From: Mycobacterium sp. 1164985.4
GTDB lineage: Bacteria; Actinomycetota; Actinomycetes; Mycobacteriales; Mycobacteriaceae
NCBI RefSeq assembly: GCF_001668575.1
Contig: NZ_LZMD01000032.1
Span: 1-47,017, forward strand
Direction of reading: 5' to 3'
Length of the DNA: 47,017 nt
Below the pieces are notes generated by a model. That model did not search any database, had not been told where the DNA came from, and saw only the letters and a program-made list of their open reading frames with translations. Below, piece after piece: positions 39,480 to 47,017 of this stretch; the first letter of the stretch is position 1; each line of letters starts with the position of its first letter. The translations under genes and the position numbers were made by a program.

Positions 39480-40723
39480 GAGCGCGGAATCTCCTTCCAG
39501 GGTTTCCCTTTCCACGGATCCGGCTCCTTGGGTAACCCGAGTACACGCTCGCCGAGGATGTTCTTGTTGATGTCGGTCGTGCCACCCTCGGTGCCGTTGG
39601 CGAGGCTGCGCATCATGCCCTGCACCTCGCGGGGCATCGCATCCGGGTCGTCGGTGGCGGGCCACGCCACTGCGGCGGTGCCCAACAGGTCGACCATCAG
39701 GTCCTGGATCTGCTGGTTGAGCGTGGCCTGGTGAACCTTGCCGATCGAGGAAGCAGCACCGGGGGATTGGCCGGCCGAGAGTGCCGCGCGGACACGGGCG
39801 TTGGTCCATCCCCGGATCTGTTCTTGAGCCCAGAGCCGCATGATCTTGTTGCGTATCACGGGGTCGTCCCATCGGCCGGTTTCCCTGGCCAGTGAGATCA
39901 GTCGCTCCGCACTGGACCCGCCGAGCCTGCCCATGCCCCCCGATCCGGAGCCCGACACCATCTGGCGTTCACTCGACAGGGTGGAGGCGCTGACCCGCCA
40001 TCCGTCGTTGACTTCTCCGACCCGGTGGGCGTCCGGTACCCGCGCGCCGTCGAGGAAGACCTCGTTGAACTCCGCCTCACCGGTGATCTGGCGCAGCGGC
40101 CGCACCTCGACGCCGGATTGATTCATGTCGAGCAGGAAGTAAGTGATGCCTTGGTGTTTCGGCTGATCAGGATCGGTGCGGGCGAGCAGGATCGCGAAGT
40201 CCGCTTCGTCCGCCCAGGTGGTCCACACCTTCTGACCGGAGATCACCCAGTCGTCGCCGTCACGCACCGCCCGGGTCGCCAGCGAGGCGAGGTCGGAACC
40301 CGCGCCGGGCTCGCTGAACAGCTGACACCACCTCTCCTCGTTTCGGACGATGGGCGGTAGAAAGCGCCGCCGCTGCTCTTCGGTGCCATGGCTGAAGAGC
40401 GCAGCGGCGGCGTTGTTGAGGCCCAACGGATTGAGCCGGGTCAGCCGCAGCGGCGCGAGCACGCTATCGAGGGCGCGAGCCACGTCGTTGCCTACACCGA
40501 GGCCGCCGTGTTCGGGGCGCCAGGTCGGCGCCACCAGGCCGCTTCGGGCGAAGGTCGGGTACCACCGCCGGTAATCGGCGGGGCTCCGCGCGGCTCTCAG
40601 GGCGGCGGGGCCCTCGGCCGCCGCTGCGCGCCATTGGGCCGGCACCTCCGCCTCGACCCACTGCCGCACCACCTCGATGGCGTCGTCGACGGGGGTGTCC
40701 TCGGTGATCGGTAGTGGCGTCAT
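39476..40723 (-). CDS. Acyl-CoA dehydrogenase, catalytic-type
   Basis: 415 aa from ATG 40723. WRPEHGGLGVGND, QLFSEPGAGSDLASLATRAVRDGDDWVISGQKVWTTWADEADF (FAD/substrate domain), and the putative catalytic Glu252 in STLSSERQMVSGSG. The C-terminal domain carries GTEGGTTDINKNILGERVLGLPKEPDPWKGKPW. No non-catalytic ACAD partner lies in this operon, so it may be homotetrameric or borrow one. The seven-base gap from the preceding ECH stop implies co-transcription. Confidence 0.85.
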   Translation of the reverse strand: MTPLPITEDTPVDDAIEVVRQWVEAEVPAQWRAAAAEGPAALRAARSPADYRRWYPTFARSGLVAPTWRPEHGGLGVGNDVARALDSVLAPLRLTRLNPLGLNNAAAALFSHGTEEQRRRFLPPIVRNEERWCQLFSEPGAGSDLASLATRAVRDGDDWVISGQKVWTTWADEADFAILLARTDPDQPKHQGITYFLLDMNQSGVEVRPLRQITGEAEFNEVFLDGARVPDAHRVGEVNDGWRVSASTLSSERQMVSGSGSGGMGRLGGSSAERLISLARETGRWDDPVIRNKIMRLWAQEQIRGWTNARVRAALSAGQSPGAASSIGKVHQATLNQQIQDLMVDLLGTAAVAWPATDDPDAMPREVQGMMRSLANGTEGGTTDINKNILGERVLGLPKEPDPWKGKPWKEIPRS

Positions 40724-40730
40724 GCTCACC

Positions 40731-41537
40731 TCAGCGGCCCTTGAACTCCGGGGACCGCTTGTCCCGGAAGGCGGCCAGGCCTTCCTTGAAGTCCTCGCTG
40801 CGACTGGATAATTCGAGGGCCATCGCCTCGTTCTGGAGATGCCGATCGAGATCCAGGCCGTTGCCGCTGTGCAGCAGCCACTTGGTGAGGCCGAGCGCCA
40901 CCGTGGGGGCGGTGGCGAGCCGATTGATGAGATCCGTTGCAGCACCCTCGAGTTCAGTGTCAGGACAGGCACCGTGGATGATGCCCCATTGCGCGGCGGT
41001 GGCCCCGGACAGTTCCTCGCCGAGCATCAACAGCTGGCGGCTGCGCACCATCCCGACGAGTCGAGGCAGCAACCAGGCCGCACCGCTGTCGGGCGTGAAG
41101 CCGCGCGCCATGAACGGTTCCCAGAACACCGCGTCCGAGGCCGCCAGGCAGAAGTCGGACGCCAAGGCGAGGTGGAAACCCATGCCGGCCGCCCAGCCGC
41201 GAACCACAGCGACGACGGGCACCTGAGTTTCGAGCAGTAAGGGGATGAGCCTGTTGGCCTTGTTGGGCAGCCGCCGCTGCGTGCTCCCCACGCGCGGTTT
41301 ACGTTCCGACTTGGCGTTGTTGGCCACCAGATCGGCGCCGGCGCAAAAGTCCGGACCTTCGGCGTCGATGCGGATGACGCGAACCGATTCGTCGGTGCCG
41401 CACCGGGCCAGGTGCCCGATCATCGCGTCCAGCATGGTGTCGTTGACCGCATTGCGGCGTTCCGCCCGGTCCAGGGTCAGCCGCAGGACCGGGCCCTGTT
41501 GTTCGGCCCGGAGTCCGGGAATGTTCGGATACGTCAC
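40731..41537 (-). CDS. Enoyl-CoA hydratase/isomerase family protein (PaaG/isomerase-like)
   Basis: 268 aa. GPDFCAGADL (oxyanion half), VRGWAAGMGFHLALASDFCLAASDAVFWEPFMARGFTPDSGAAWLLPRLVG with Asp150 in PDSG, and C-terminal RSEDFKEGLAAFRDKRSPEFKGR. The FxxxGxxPDxG pattern is that of PaaG-type isomerases and related enzymes, and the first hydratase Glu is missing. Start is GTG 41537, seven bases after the MaoC stop; a long upstream extension overlaps the MaoC gene and is rejected. Its relative at 42908-43722 is frameshifted. Confidence 0.82.
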   Translation of the reverse strand: MTYPNIPGLRAEQQGPVLRLTLDRAERRNAVNDTMLDAMIGHLARCGTDESVRVIRIDAEGPDFCAGADLVANNAKSERKPRVGSTQRRLPNKANRLIPLLLETQVPVVAVVRGWAAGMGFHLALASDFCLAASDAVFWEPFMARGFTPDSGAAWLLPRLVGMVRSRQLLMLGEELSGATAAQWGIIHGACPDTELEGAATDLINRLATAPTVALGLTKWLLHSGNGLDLDRHLQNEAMALELSSRSEDFKEGLAAFRDKRSPEFKGR

Positions 41538-41544
41538 GGCTTGC

Positions 41545-42804
41545 TCAATGTTCGGCGAATCGGTTTGAGACGGCGACCAGCAGATCGGCGAGGTCGGTCG
41601 CCCCGCCGGGCGGTTCCGGCAGGCGTACGGGGCCCCGCTGCCTGCTGGGCAACAGAATTGTGGCGTGTCCCGGCGTTGTGACCCGACCGCGGTGATTGGT
41701 CGCCGCAAGGTCGAGGTCCACCGCCGGACGGTCCCCGTCGGCCAGGTACTTGCGGGTGACGGTGCCGGTGATGGTGTGCAGATCGCCGACGTAGTTGAAC
41801 AACCGGAATTCACAGTCCAGTTTCCACAGCCAGGCATCGTCGCCCATCCAGTCGGTGCACAAATGGATGAGCCACGTCTCGCGCATGCGACCGTAGTCGA
41901 ATGTCGTCGGGTTGCCCGCGTTGCGCGCGGCGCTCGGGTCCCAGTGCACACGCTGTTGGACGTCGGGGACTCCGTGCTCGTTGGGTGTGTAGAACCGCGG
42001 AATCCGTTGCTTGTTCTGCCAAGCCAGCCTCAGGGGCCGCACGCCGTACATGCCCATGCCCATTCCGACGTGCCAACACACCATGTCGGTGACGGTGAGC
42101 GGACCCTTGGTGAGCGTGCCGATCTCGTCGCCCTCCGCGACGTCCTCCCACCAACGCGGTTCGGCGCCTCGGGGCGCCTCGCGGGCGTACCGCGCGTCGA
42201 TCTCGGCGATCTCTTCGGCGCTCCACGTCTTGACGTCCACGTCTTCGTACTTCTTGCGTCCCCTGGCCTCGCTGCGTTCGGTGCGGATCATGTTCCGGTA
42301 CTGGCCGCCCAGGATGACACCGACGTCATCGGAGAACACCTGCGCCGACCATTCGTGCACGGCGCGGGCGGCGAACTCACTGCTCTTGTCCAGCGCGGCG
42401 ACAAGGGCGTTGCGCCGGAATACTCGCCGGTTCGCGCGCAGCGGCGCCCACCACTCGCGCGACGACCCGCCATAGAAGGCGTGAACTCCGCGCAGCGGGT
42501 CACCGGTGGTCAACTCCCGGTCCTCCTTGGAGAGTTCGGTGACCTCGTCCTCGCCGATCAACGTGTCGCCGCCGATCAGCGCGGGCGGCGCGATCGGTTC
42601 ACCCCAGACCGACTTCGTCGCATACTCGGGATCGCACCAGAGCGGGTTCGCGTCGCCGTAGCTCTCCGCCACTATGCGGAACGTGTCCTCGTTGGGCCGG
42701 CGGTAATGCGGGGGCCGGGTATGCGGGACGGCAACGCCGATGCGGGCGCGCAACCTGGCCAAACCCTCATCCGTGATCTGGCCCGCTGCCGAGGACTGGG
42801 TCAC
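41545..42804 (-). CDS. Large MaoC-type (FAS1-like) acyl dehydratase, double-hotdog
   Basis: 419 aa from GTG 42804, preceded by GAGGAGG at six bases. The N-terminal MaoC_dehydrat_N-type domain has YRRPNEDTFRIVAESYGDANPLWCDPEYA (residues 34-62; the His of the hydratase motif is Trp56). The long middle part includes RWWEDVAEGDEI and GPLTVTDMVCWHVGMGMGMYGVRPL. The C-terminal hotdog has TFDYGRMRETWLIHLCTDWMGDDAWLWKLDCEFRLFNYVGDLHTITGTVTRKY. The catalytic Asp/His pair is not obvious and may lie in the second domain. Probably hydrates a bulky enoyl-CoA. First gene of the six-gene operon; divergent from the frameshifted ECH. Confidence 0.78.
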   Translation of the reverse strand: MTQSSAAGQITDEGLARLRARIGVAVPHTRPPHYRRPNEDTFRIVAESYGDANPLWCDPEYATKSVWGEPIAPPALIGGDTLIGEDEVTELSKEDRELTTGDPLRGVHAFYGGSSREWWAPLRANRRVFRRNALVAALDKSSEFAARAVHEWSAQVFSDDVGVILGGQYRNMIRTERSEARGRKKYEDVDVKTWSAEEIAEIDARYAREAPRGAEPRWWEDVAEGDEIGTLTKGPLTVTDMVCWHVGMGMGMYGVRPLRLAWQNKQRIPRFYTPNEHGVPDVQQRVHWDPSAARNAGNPTTFDYGRMRETWLIHLCTDWMGDDAWLWKLDCEFRLFNYVGDLHTITGTVTRKYLADGDRPAVDLDLAATNHRGRVTTPGHATILLPSRQRGPVRLPEPPGGATDLADLLVAVSNRFAEH

Positions 42805-42907
42805 GCATGCCTCCTCAGTTCGGGCGTCCTCAGTTCGGCACATATCGTCCCGCGGACGTCGGCGGAAATTAAGATACCCGAAAAACGGAAACGTCGTTAA
42901 CGCAGGG

Positions 42908-43722
42908 GTGAGCGAGTTGACTCAAGAGCAGTCGGGCATCGACAGCACCGTCGGACCCGATGGTGTCTGCCGCATCACCATCGACCGCGCCGATGCCGCT
43001 AACTCGTTGTCCCCGTTGGCGCGTGACGTTCTCACGCAAGCATTCGAGAAGGCTGATGATGACTCTTCGGTGCGGAGCGTGCTGCTGCGAGCGACGGGAG
43101 ACCGGCACTTCTGCACGGGTGCGGGTCTGGGCCCGCAATCGGCACAGCCCGCCGCGGAGAAGAAGCCCGGAGACGTCGCCCTAATGCTGCAGAAGGGGTA
43201 TCAGCGATTGATCTCCGCGGTGCTCGACTGCAACAAGCCGGTTGTCGCGGCGGTCAAGGGCGTGGCGGCGGGTGCCGGCGCCAGCCTGGTGCTCGCCAGC
43301 GATCTGGTCGTCATGTCCACCGGCGCCTGGTGGAGGCATTCGTCCACCGCGGGATCCTGCCGGATGCGGGTGCGATTCACCTGCTTACCAGGATCGTAGG
43401 ACTGCGCAAGGCCACCGAACTCCTGATGCTCGGAGAACCCGTCGACGCCGCGACCTGTGAGCGCCTCACGTTGGTGAACCGTGTCGTGGCGCCAGAGGAT
43501 ACCGACGCGGTCGCCGAGGAACTGGCCCGCCGTTTGGCCGCGGGCCCCACCGTCATGCTGGCACTGACCAAGCGCCTGTTGTCGGTGTCGTCGGAATCGG
43601 GACGCGACCGGGCCTTCGAGCAGGAGGCATGGGCGCAGGAGGCGGTGTCGTGGACCGCCGATCTGCAGGAGGGTCTGCGGTCGTTCGCAGAGCGCCGACC
43701 GCCGAACTTTCAGGGTCGCTGA
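42908..43722 (+). pseudogene. Frameshifted enoyl-CoA hydratase/isomerase gene
   Basis: The first part (from GTG 42908, or TTG 42917 giving LTQEQSG) reads a crotonase N-half: CRITIDRADAANSLSPLARDVL, HFCTGAGLG, KPVVAAVKGVAAGAGASLVLASDLVVMSTGA. At about 43325-43328 the frame is lost and runs to a stop at 43399. The other half continues in another frame from CTG 43327: LVEAFVHRGILPDAGAIHLLTRIVGLRKATELLMLGEP and so on to PPNFQGR. Joining STGA to LVEAF restores a full ECH of about 270 aa, so a net two-base loss (or one-base gain) explains it. Either a recent pseudogene or a sequencing error. It is the paralogue of 40731-41537 (both end F-x-GR). Confidence 0.85.
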
Positions 43723-43725
43723 CGG

Positions 43726-44625
43726 TCACCCGTTCGCGGGACCGCCACGGATGGTGAAGGTTGTGCTGTCGTCGATTTCGTCGATCGTCTCTGCCACCAA
43801 TTCAGCTGTGAGTGAGCGGTTCTCAATACCCTTGGTGACACCGATGAACACCCGCGACACCTTGCCCGCGCCCACCGAATAAATGTGAGCGGTGCGATCG
43901 CAGTCCCGGTGCGCCAGATAGACCACGACGGGCGTCACCAACTCCGGGTCCATCGCCTTACCCGCCTCACCCATGATGTCCTCGGTCATCCGGGTTCGAG
44001 CGATCGGCGCGATGGCGTTGATGGCGATGCCGTTTCGTGCCCCCTCGATCGCCAGCACATGCATCATCCCGACCAGCCCCATCTTGGCGGCACCGTAGTT
44101 GGCCTGCCCGAAGTTACCGAAAAGGCCTGTACCAGAGGTTGTTTGCACTATCCGCCCATAATTCTGCTCGCGCATGATAGGCCACGCGGCGCGGGTCACG
44201 TTGAAAGCGCCCGCCAGGTGGACCGAGATCACGGCGTCGACCTGCTCGGCGGTCATGTTCTTGAACGCTGCATCGCGAAGGATACCCGCGTTGTTGACGA
44301 GGATGTCGAGCCGTCCGAAGGCGTCCATCGCGGCCGCGACGATCGCCGCACCACCGTCCTCCGTCGTGACGGAGTCACCGTTGGCGATCGCGGTGCCGCC
44401 CGCGGCGGTGATCTCGTCGACGACCGCCTGCGCCGCCGAGATCGAGGCGCCTTGTCCGTCGACGGCGGTGCCGAGATCGTTGACCACGACCCGGGCGCCG
44501 CGGCGGGCGAGTTCGAGTGCGTGACAGCGGCCGAGCCCTCCGCCCGCACCGGTGACAACGGCAACCTGATCATCGAAGGTCAATGTCGATGAGCGCTCGC
44601 GCGAAGAGTATTGATCTGACGCCAT
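43726..44625 (-). CDS. SDR, (3R)-hydroxyacyl-CoA dehydrogenase type (HSD17B4/MFE-2-like)
   Basis: 299 aa from ATG 44625. VAVVTGAGGGLGRCHALELARRGARVVVNDLG (residues 21-52), NNAGILRD, and catalytic Ser164, Tyr177 and Lys181 (QTTSGTGLFGNFGQANYGAAK) match the dehydrogenase domain of multifunctional beta-oxidation enzymes. The C-terminal 70 residues (AHRDCDRTAHIYSVGAGKVSRVFIG) extend beyond classical SDRs, as in that group. It should oxidise a 3R-hydroxyacyl-CoA made by MaoC-type hydratases, which are abundant here. An upstream start at 44694 crosses the operator and the divergent gene. No strong Shine-Dalgarno precedes the ATG. Confidence 0.85.
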   Translation of the reverse strand: MASDQYSSRERSSTLTFDDQVAVVTGAGGGLGRCHALELARRGARVVVNDLGTAVDGQGASISAAQAVVDEITAAGGTAIANGDSVTTEDGGAAIVAAAMDAFGRLDILVNNAGILRDAAFKNMTAEQVDAVISVHLAGAFNVTRAAWPIMREQNYGRIVQTTSGTGLFGNFGQANYGAAKMGLVGMMHVLAIEGARNGIAINAIAPIARTRMTEDIMGEAGKAMDPELVTPVVVYLAHRDCDRTAHIYSVGAGKVSRVFIGVTKGIENRSLTAELVAETIDEIDDSTTFTIRGGPANG

Positions 44626-44650
44626 GCTTGAGAGGTTACATTTACGTTGA

Positions 44651-44668
44651 CGAGAATCAGTATTTGCA
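44651..44668. promoter_or_regulatory. Recurrent operator copy between SDR and acyl-CoA synthetase
   Basis: CGAGAAT-CAGT-ATTTGCA in the 55-base divergent gap. The left arm is perfect; the right arm keeps ATT and the C. It ends 12 bases before the ligase ATG at 44681 and overlaps the likely promoters of both genes. Confidence 0.5.
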
Positions 44669-44680
44669 TCGGAGGACACC

Positions 44681-46249
44681 ATGAGCGCGGCCACCGAGAT
44701 GCTGCGACACGCGCGGGAACGAGTGGGCGGTCTCAGGGCCCGCTACCGTGCCGCCGGCTTCTGGTCGGACCTGCCGATCGACGTCGTGCGGTCGGCCGCC
44801 CAGCGGTATCCGTCACGACCGGCGCTGATCGATCGCGGTGCCGAAATCACCTACGCGGCACTGGATGAGCAGGTCGATCAGGCGGCCTGTGCGCTTCGCG
44901 ACGCCGGTGTCGGCGCGGCGACACCCGTCGTGGTCGTGGCCGGCAACGAGATCGGCTCGGTCATCGCCGTGCACGCCGCGATTCGTGTCGACGCGGTGGT
45001 ACTGCTCGTGCCGCGTAGCGCGGGCGCGACACAGGTCGCCGATATCGTGGCCCGCACCGGGGCCCGGTTCGGGCTGGCCCCGAACTGGCCTCCCGCGGGC
45101 GACGTACCTCCGCGGGAAGCGTGCGCCTGGGTCGACATCTTCCGCACCTCGGAGGTATCGGTAAGCGACGGGCCCAAGCGGCCCGCCGACGAGCCGTCCT
45201 TCGTTCTCTACACCTCCGGCACGACGTCTCGACCGAAGGGCGTCATCCATTCGCTGAGCACGCTCATCAAGGCATCGGCCAACTACATCGCCGCCGCCGG
45301 ACTCGGCGGCGACGACCGCATCTTCCTCGTCAGCCCGCTCGCCTCGGTGACCGGTGTGCTGCAGGCTCTGTTCATCGGGCCCATGCTCGCCGTGCCGGTG
45401 GTGCTCGAGGATCGGTGGGATCCCTCCGTGACGTGTGATCTTCTGTTGTCCTCGGGCGCAACGTGGTACGGCGGTCCGGACCGGCTGCTCGACCGGCTGC
45501 TCGACGAAGCGGTCGCCAGGGGAAGCGTGGTGCCGCTGCGGGCGGTGTATCTCGGTGGCACCATGCTCGACAGGCGCATCGTCGAACGGGTTGAAGACGA
45601 TTTCGGCATCGTCGTGATGCGGGCGTACGGATCGTCGGAGGTGCCGGTCAGCACGTCAGGGCTGCGCACCGAGAGCAGGGCGGTGCGGCACGCGGATGAC
45701 GGTGTCGCGCTGCAGGACGTCGATGTGCGGGTGGGATCGGCGGGGGATCCGGGCGAGTGTTGTATCAAGGGCCCGCACGCCTTCCTCGGTTACACGGACA
45801 CCGAGGACGATCTGGACGCGTTCGACGGGGAGTGGTTCCGGACCGGTGACGTGGCCGAGGTCAGCGATCACCGCGTGCGCATCGTGGGGCGGATCAAGGA
45901 CATCGTCATCCGCAACGGGATGAAGATTCCCGCGGCAGAGGTCGAGGAGGCGGTGGCGCGGATACCGGGTGTGCGCGAGTGTGCGGCGTACTCGGTTGCC
46001 GACGCGACTACTGGTGAACGGCTGGCGGTGGCCATGGTGCTCGATGACGACGTCGAGATGTCGCTCGCCGACGTGGCGGATGCTCTGCTCGGGGGCGGAA
46101 TGCCGAAGTACAAGCTGCCCGAGGAGTTGGTGTTCTGGGATGAACCCCTGCCGCTCAACGCCAACGGCAAGGTGCAACGCAACATTCTGGAGGCACGTTC
46201 GGAGGGTCGGCCGCGGGTACTCGCCGACCGCCTCACCGTTGCCGGCTGA
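44681..46249 (+). CDS. Class I adenylate-forming acyl-CoA synthetase (FadD-type)
   Basis: 522 aa. P-loop FVLYTSGTTSRPKGVIHS (residues 174-191), A5 region MRAYGSSEVPVSTSG, A7 EWFRTGDVAEV, hinge GRIKDIVIRNGMKIPA and core lysine in NANGKVQRNIL. All key residues are present. ATG 44681 has GGAGGA at five bases. Divergent from the hydroxyacyl-CoA dehydrogenase and sharing its operator. Convergent with the amidohydrolase at 46265, with 15 bases between the stops. Confidence 0.86.
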   Translation: MSAATEMLRHARERVGGLRARYRAAGFWSDLPIDVVRSAAQRYPSRPALIDRGAEITYAALDEQVDQAACALRDAGVGAATPVVVVAGNEIGSVIAVHAAIRVDAVVLLVPRSAGATQVADIVARTGARFGLAPNWPPAGDVPPREACAWVDIFRTSEVSVSDGPKRPADEPSFVLYTSGTTSRPKGVIHSLSTLIKASANYIAAAGLGGDDRIFLVSPLASVTGVLQALFIGPMLAVPVVLEDRWDPSVTCDLLLSSGATWYGGPDRLLDRLLDEAVARGSVVPLRAVYLGGTMLDRRIVERVEDDFGIVVMRAYGSSEVPVSTSGLRTESRAVRHADDGVALQDVDVRVGSAGDPGECCIKGPHAFLGYTDTEDDLDAFDGEWFRTGDVAEVSDHRVRIVGRIKDIVIRNGMKIPAAEVEEAVARIPGVRECAAYSVADATTGERLAVAMVLDDDVEMSLADVADALLGGGMPKYKLPEELVFWDEPLPLNANGKVQRNILEARSEGRPRVLADRLTVAG

Positions 46250-46264
46250 GTCGACCGCCGTTCG

Positions 46265-47017
46265 TCAATTGCCGGTTTCGCCACTGACGTTGGCGGTGGC
46301 CTTCTTCATCTGAGCCTGCCAGTCCGACGCGTCGCCGGTTTTCTCTTTTTTCGACAGGGCTTGGATGGAGACGTCGTGGCCTTCGGCGGCCTTGCGCAGC
46401 GCGCCGACGGTGGCTTGCTCGCGGGTGATGTGGGTGAACGGATCCCAGTGATACCAGCGCATCGCGTTCTCGTAGGTCATCTTGTTGATCTCGTCGTCGG
46501 GCACGTTGTTGGCGGTGAGCACCTCGTCGAGTTGCTCGGGGGCGCCCGGCCACATCGAGTCGCTGTGCGGGTAATCGGCCTCCCAGCAGATGTTGTCGAT
46601 ACCGATCGCGTTGCGGGTGGCCACCCCCACCGGATCAGCGATGAAACAGGTCAAGAAGTGCTCGCGGAACACCTCGCTGGGCAACTTGCCCCCGAAATCC
46701 TGCCCCGTCCACGTCGAATGCATCTCAAAAGTGCGATCCACCCGCTCCAAAAAGTACGGAATCCACCCCGTACCGCCCTCGGACAACGCGATGCGCAGTG
46801 TCGGATACTCCTTGATCGGGCGCGACCACAACAGATCCGCCGCGGCCTGCACGATGTTCATCGGCTGCAGCGTGATCATCACATCCATCGGCGCATCCGG
46901 AGCCGTGATCGCCAACCGCCCCGACGAACCGATGTGCACATTGAGCACCGTCTCGGTGTCGACCAACGCATCCCACATCGGCTTCCAATGCTCGAAATCA
47001 TGAAAACTCGGATACCC
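46265..47017 (-). CDS. Amidohydrolase family 2 protein, C-terminal part
   Basis: The frame is open to the right edge (250 codons visible; the first residues seen are GYPSFHDFEHWKPMWDAL), so the N-terminal half is outside. Visible: the mid-barrel strand VLNVHIGSSGRLAI with its His, IALSEGGTGWIPYFLERVDRTFE, and the late Asp in WEADYPHSDSMWP. It ends with a charged, Lys-rich tail (SKKEKTGDASDWQAQMKKATANVSG) not present in the other three amidohydrolases of the window. Fourth member of the family here; reaction unknown. Confidence 0.8.
   Translation of the reverse strand, partial: GYPSFHDFEHWKPMWDALVDTETVLNVHIGSSGRLAITAPDAPMDVMITLQPMNIVQAAADLLWSRPIKEYPTLRIALSEGGTGWIPYFLERVDRTFEMHSTWTGQDFGGKLPSEVFREHFLTCFIADPVGVATRNAIGIDNICWEADYPHSDSMWPGAPEQLDEVLTANNVPDDEINKMTYENAMRWYHWDPFTHITREQATVGALRKAAEGHDVSIQALSKKEKTGDASDWQAQMKKATANVSGETGN

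Noticed and set aside
42908..43722. Programmed ribosomal frameshift in the enoyl-CoA hydratase gene
   Set aside because: No slippery heptamer or following stem is visible, and ECH genes are not known to use recoding; mutation or sequencing error is simpler.
1..47017. CRISPR arrays, tRNA or rRNA genes, insertion sequences, prophage or attachment sites
   Set aside because: No regularly spaced repeats, cloverleaf-like sequence, transposase or integrase motif was found on reading both strands; this is by eye only.

Overview
The window is a dense catabolic gene cluster from a high-GC actinobacterium, almost certainly an environmental Mycobacterium (Mycolicibacterium-type). Supporting signs are a mycofactocin-type SDR, an AveC-like membrane protein, an F420/LLM-type oxidoreductase, an operon matching the mycobacterial igr (cholesterol side-chain) operon gene for gene, and heavy use of GTG/TTG starts with ATGA/GTGA/TGATG overlaps. 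No rRNA, tRNA, transposase, phage gene or CRISPR array was seen. Nearly every gene belongs to a family that activates, dehydrogenates, hydrates or cleaves CoA thioesters, or oxidises alcohols and aldehydes.

Layout. 1-4416: end of an AveC-like gene, two dihydrodipicolinate-reductase-like oxidoreductases and two SDRs. 4549-9345: acyl-CoA ligase, SnoaL-like protein, CaiB/BaiF CoA-transferase and a P450. 9355-16790 (minus strand): the core module, P450 > acyl-CoA dehydrogenase (ACAD) > MaoC-N hydratase > DUF35 Zn-ribbon/OB protein > ACAD > ChsH1-like hydratase > Ltp2-like thiolase > TetR regulator, then a protein of unknown function. This has the content of the M. tuberculosis igr operon, but with ChsH2 split into two genes. 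17025-20973: aldehyde dehydrogenase and a tandem-domain CoA-transferase, divergent from the core module. 20979-25875: MaoC hydratase, amidohydrolase, degenerate isochorismatase-like protein, SnoaL-like protein, F420-type oxidoreductase and a non-catalytic-type ACAD. 26078-30173: amidohydrolase, ACAD pair and an internally deleted acyl-CoA ligase. 30136-34930: IclR regulator, then a five-gene oxidoreductase operon behind a perfect 24-bp palindrome. 34973-36306: third amidohydrolase and the tail of a lost SDR. 36428-42804 (minus): MaoC > enoyl-CoA hydratase (ECH) > ACAD > ECH > ECH > acyl-CoA ligase. 42908-47017: frameshifted ECH, 3-hydroxyacyl-CoA-type SDR, acyl-CoA ligase and a partial fourth amidohydrolase.

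How the genes could work together (inference): a P450 and an aldehyde dehydrogenase oxidise a terminal carbon to an acid. Ligases or CoA-transferases make the thioester. A heteromeric ACAD desaturates it, the MaoC pair hydrates it, and the Ltp/DUF35 pair cleaves it by retro-aldol chemistry. The remaining ACADs, ECHs, SDRs and amidohydrolases would process the fragments. A steroid-like or branched isoprenoid substrate fits, but the sequence does not name it.

Regulation: an inverted repeat of the form (T/C)GAGAAT-N4-ATT(C/T)(T/C)C(A/G) recurs in at least six intergenic regions and suggests one local regulon. Three loci show decay: a ligase with its middle missing (29448-30173), an SDR reduced to 20 codons (36244-36306) and a frameshifted ECH (42908-43722).
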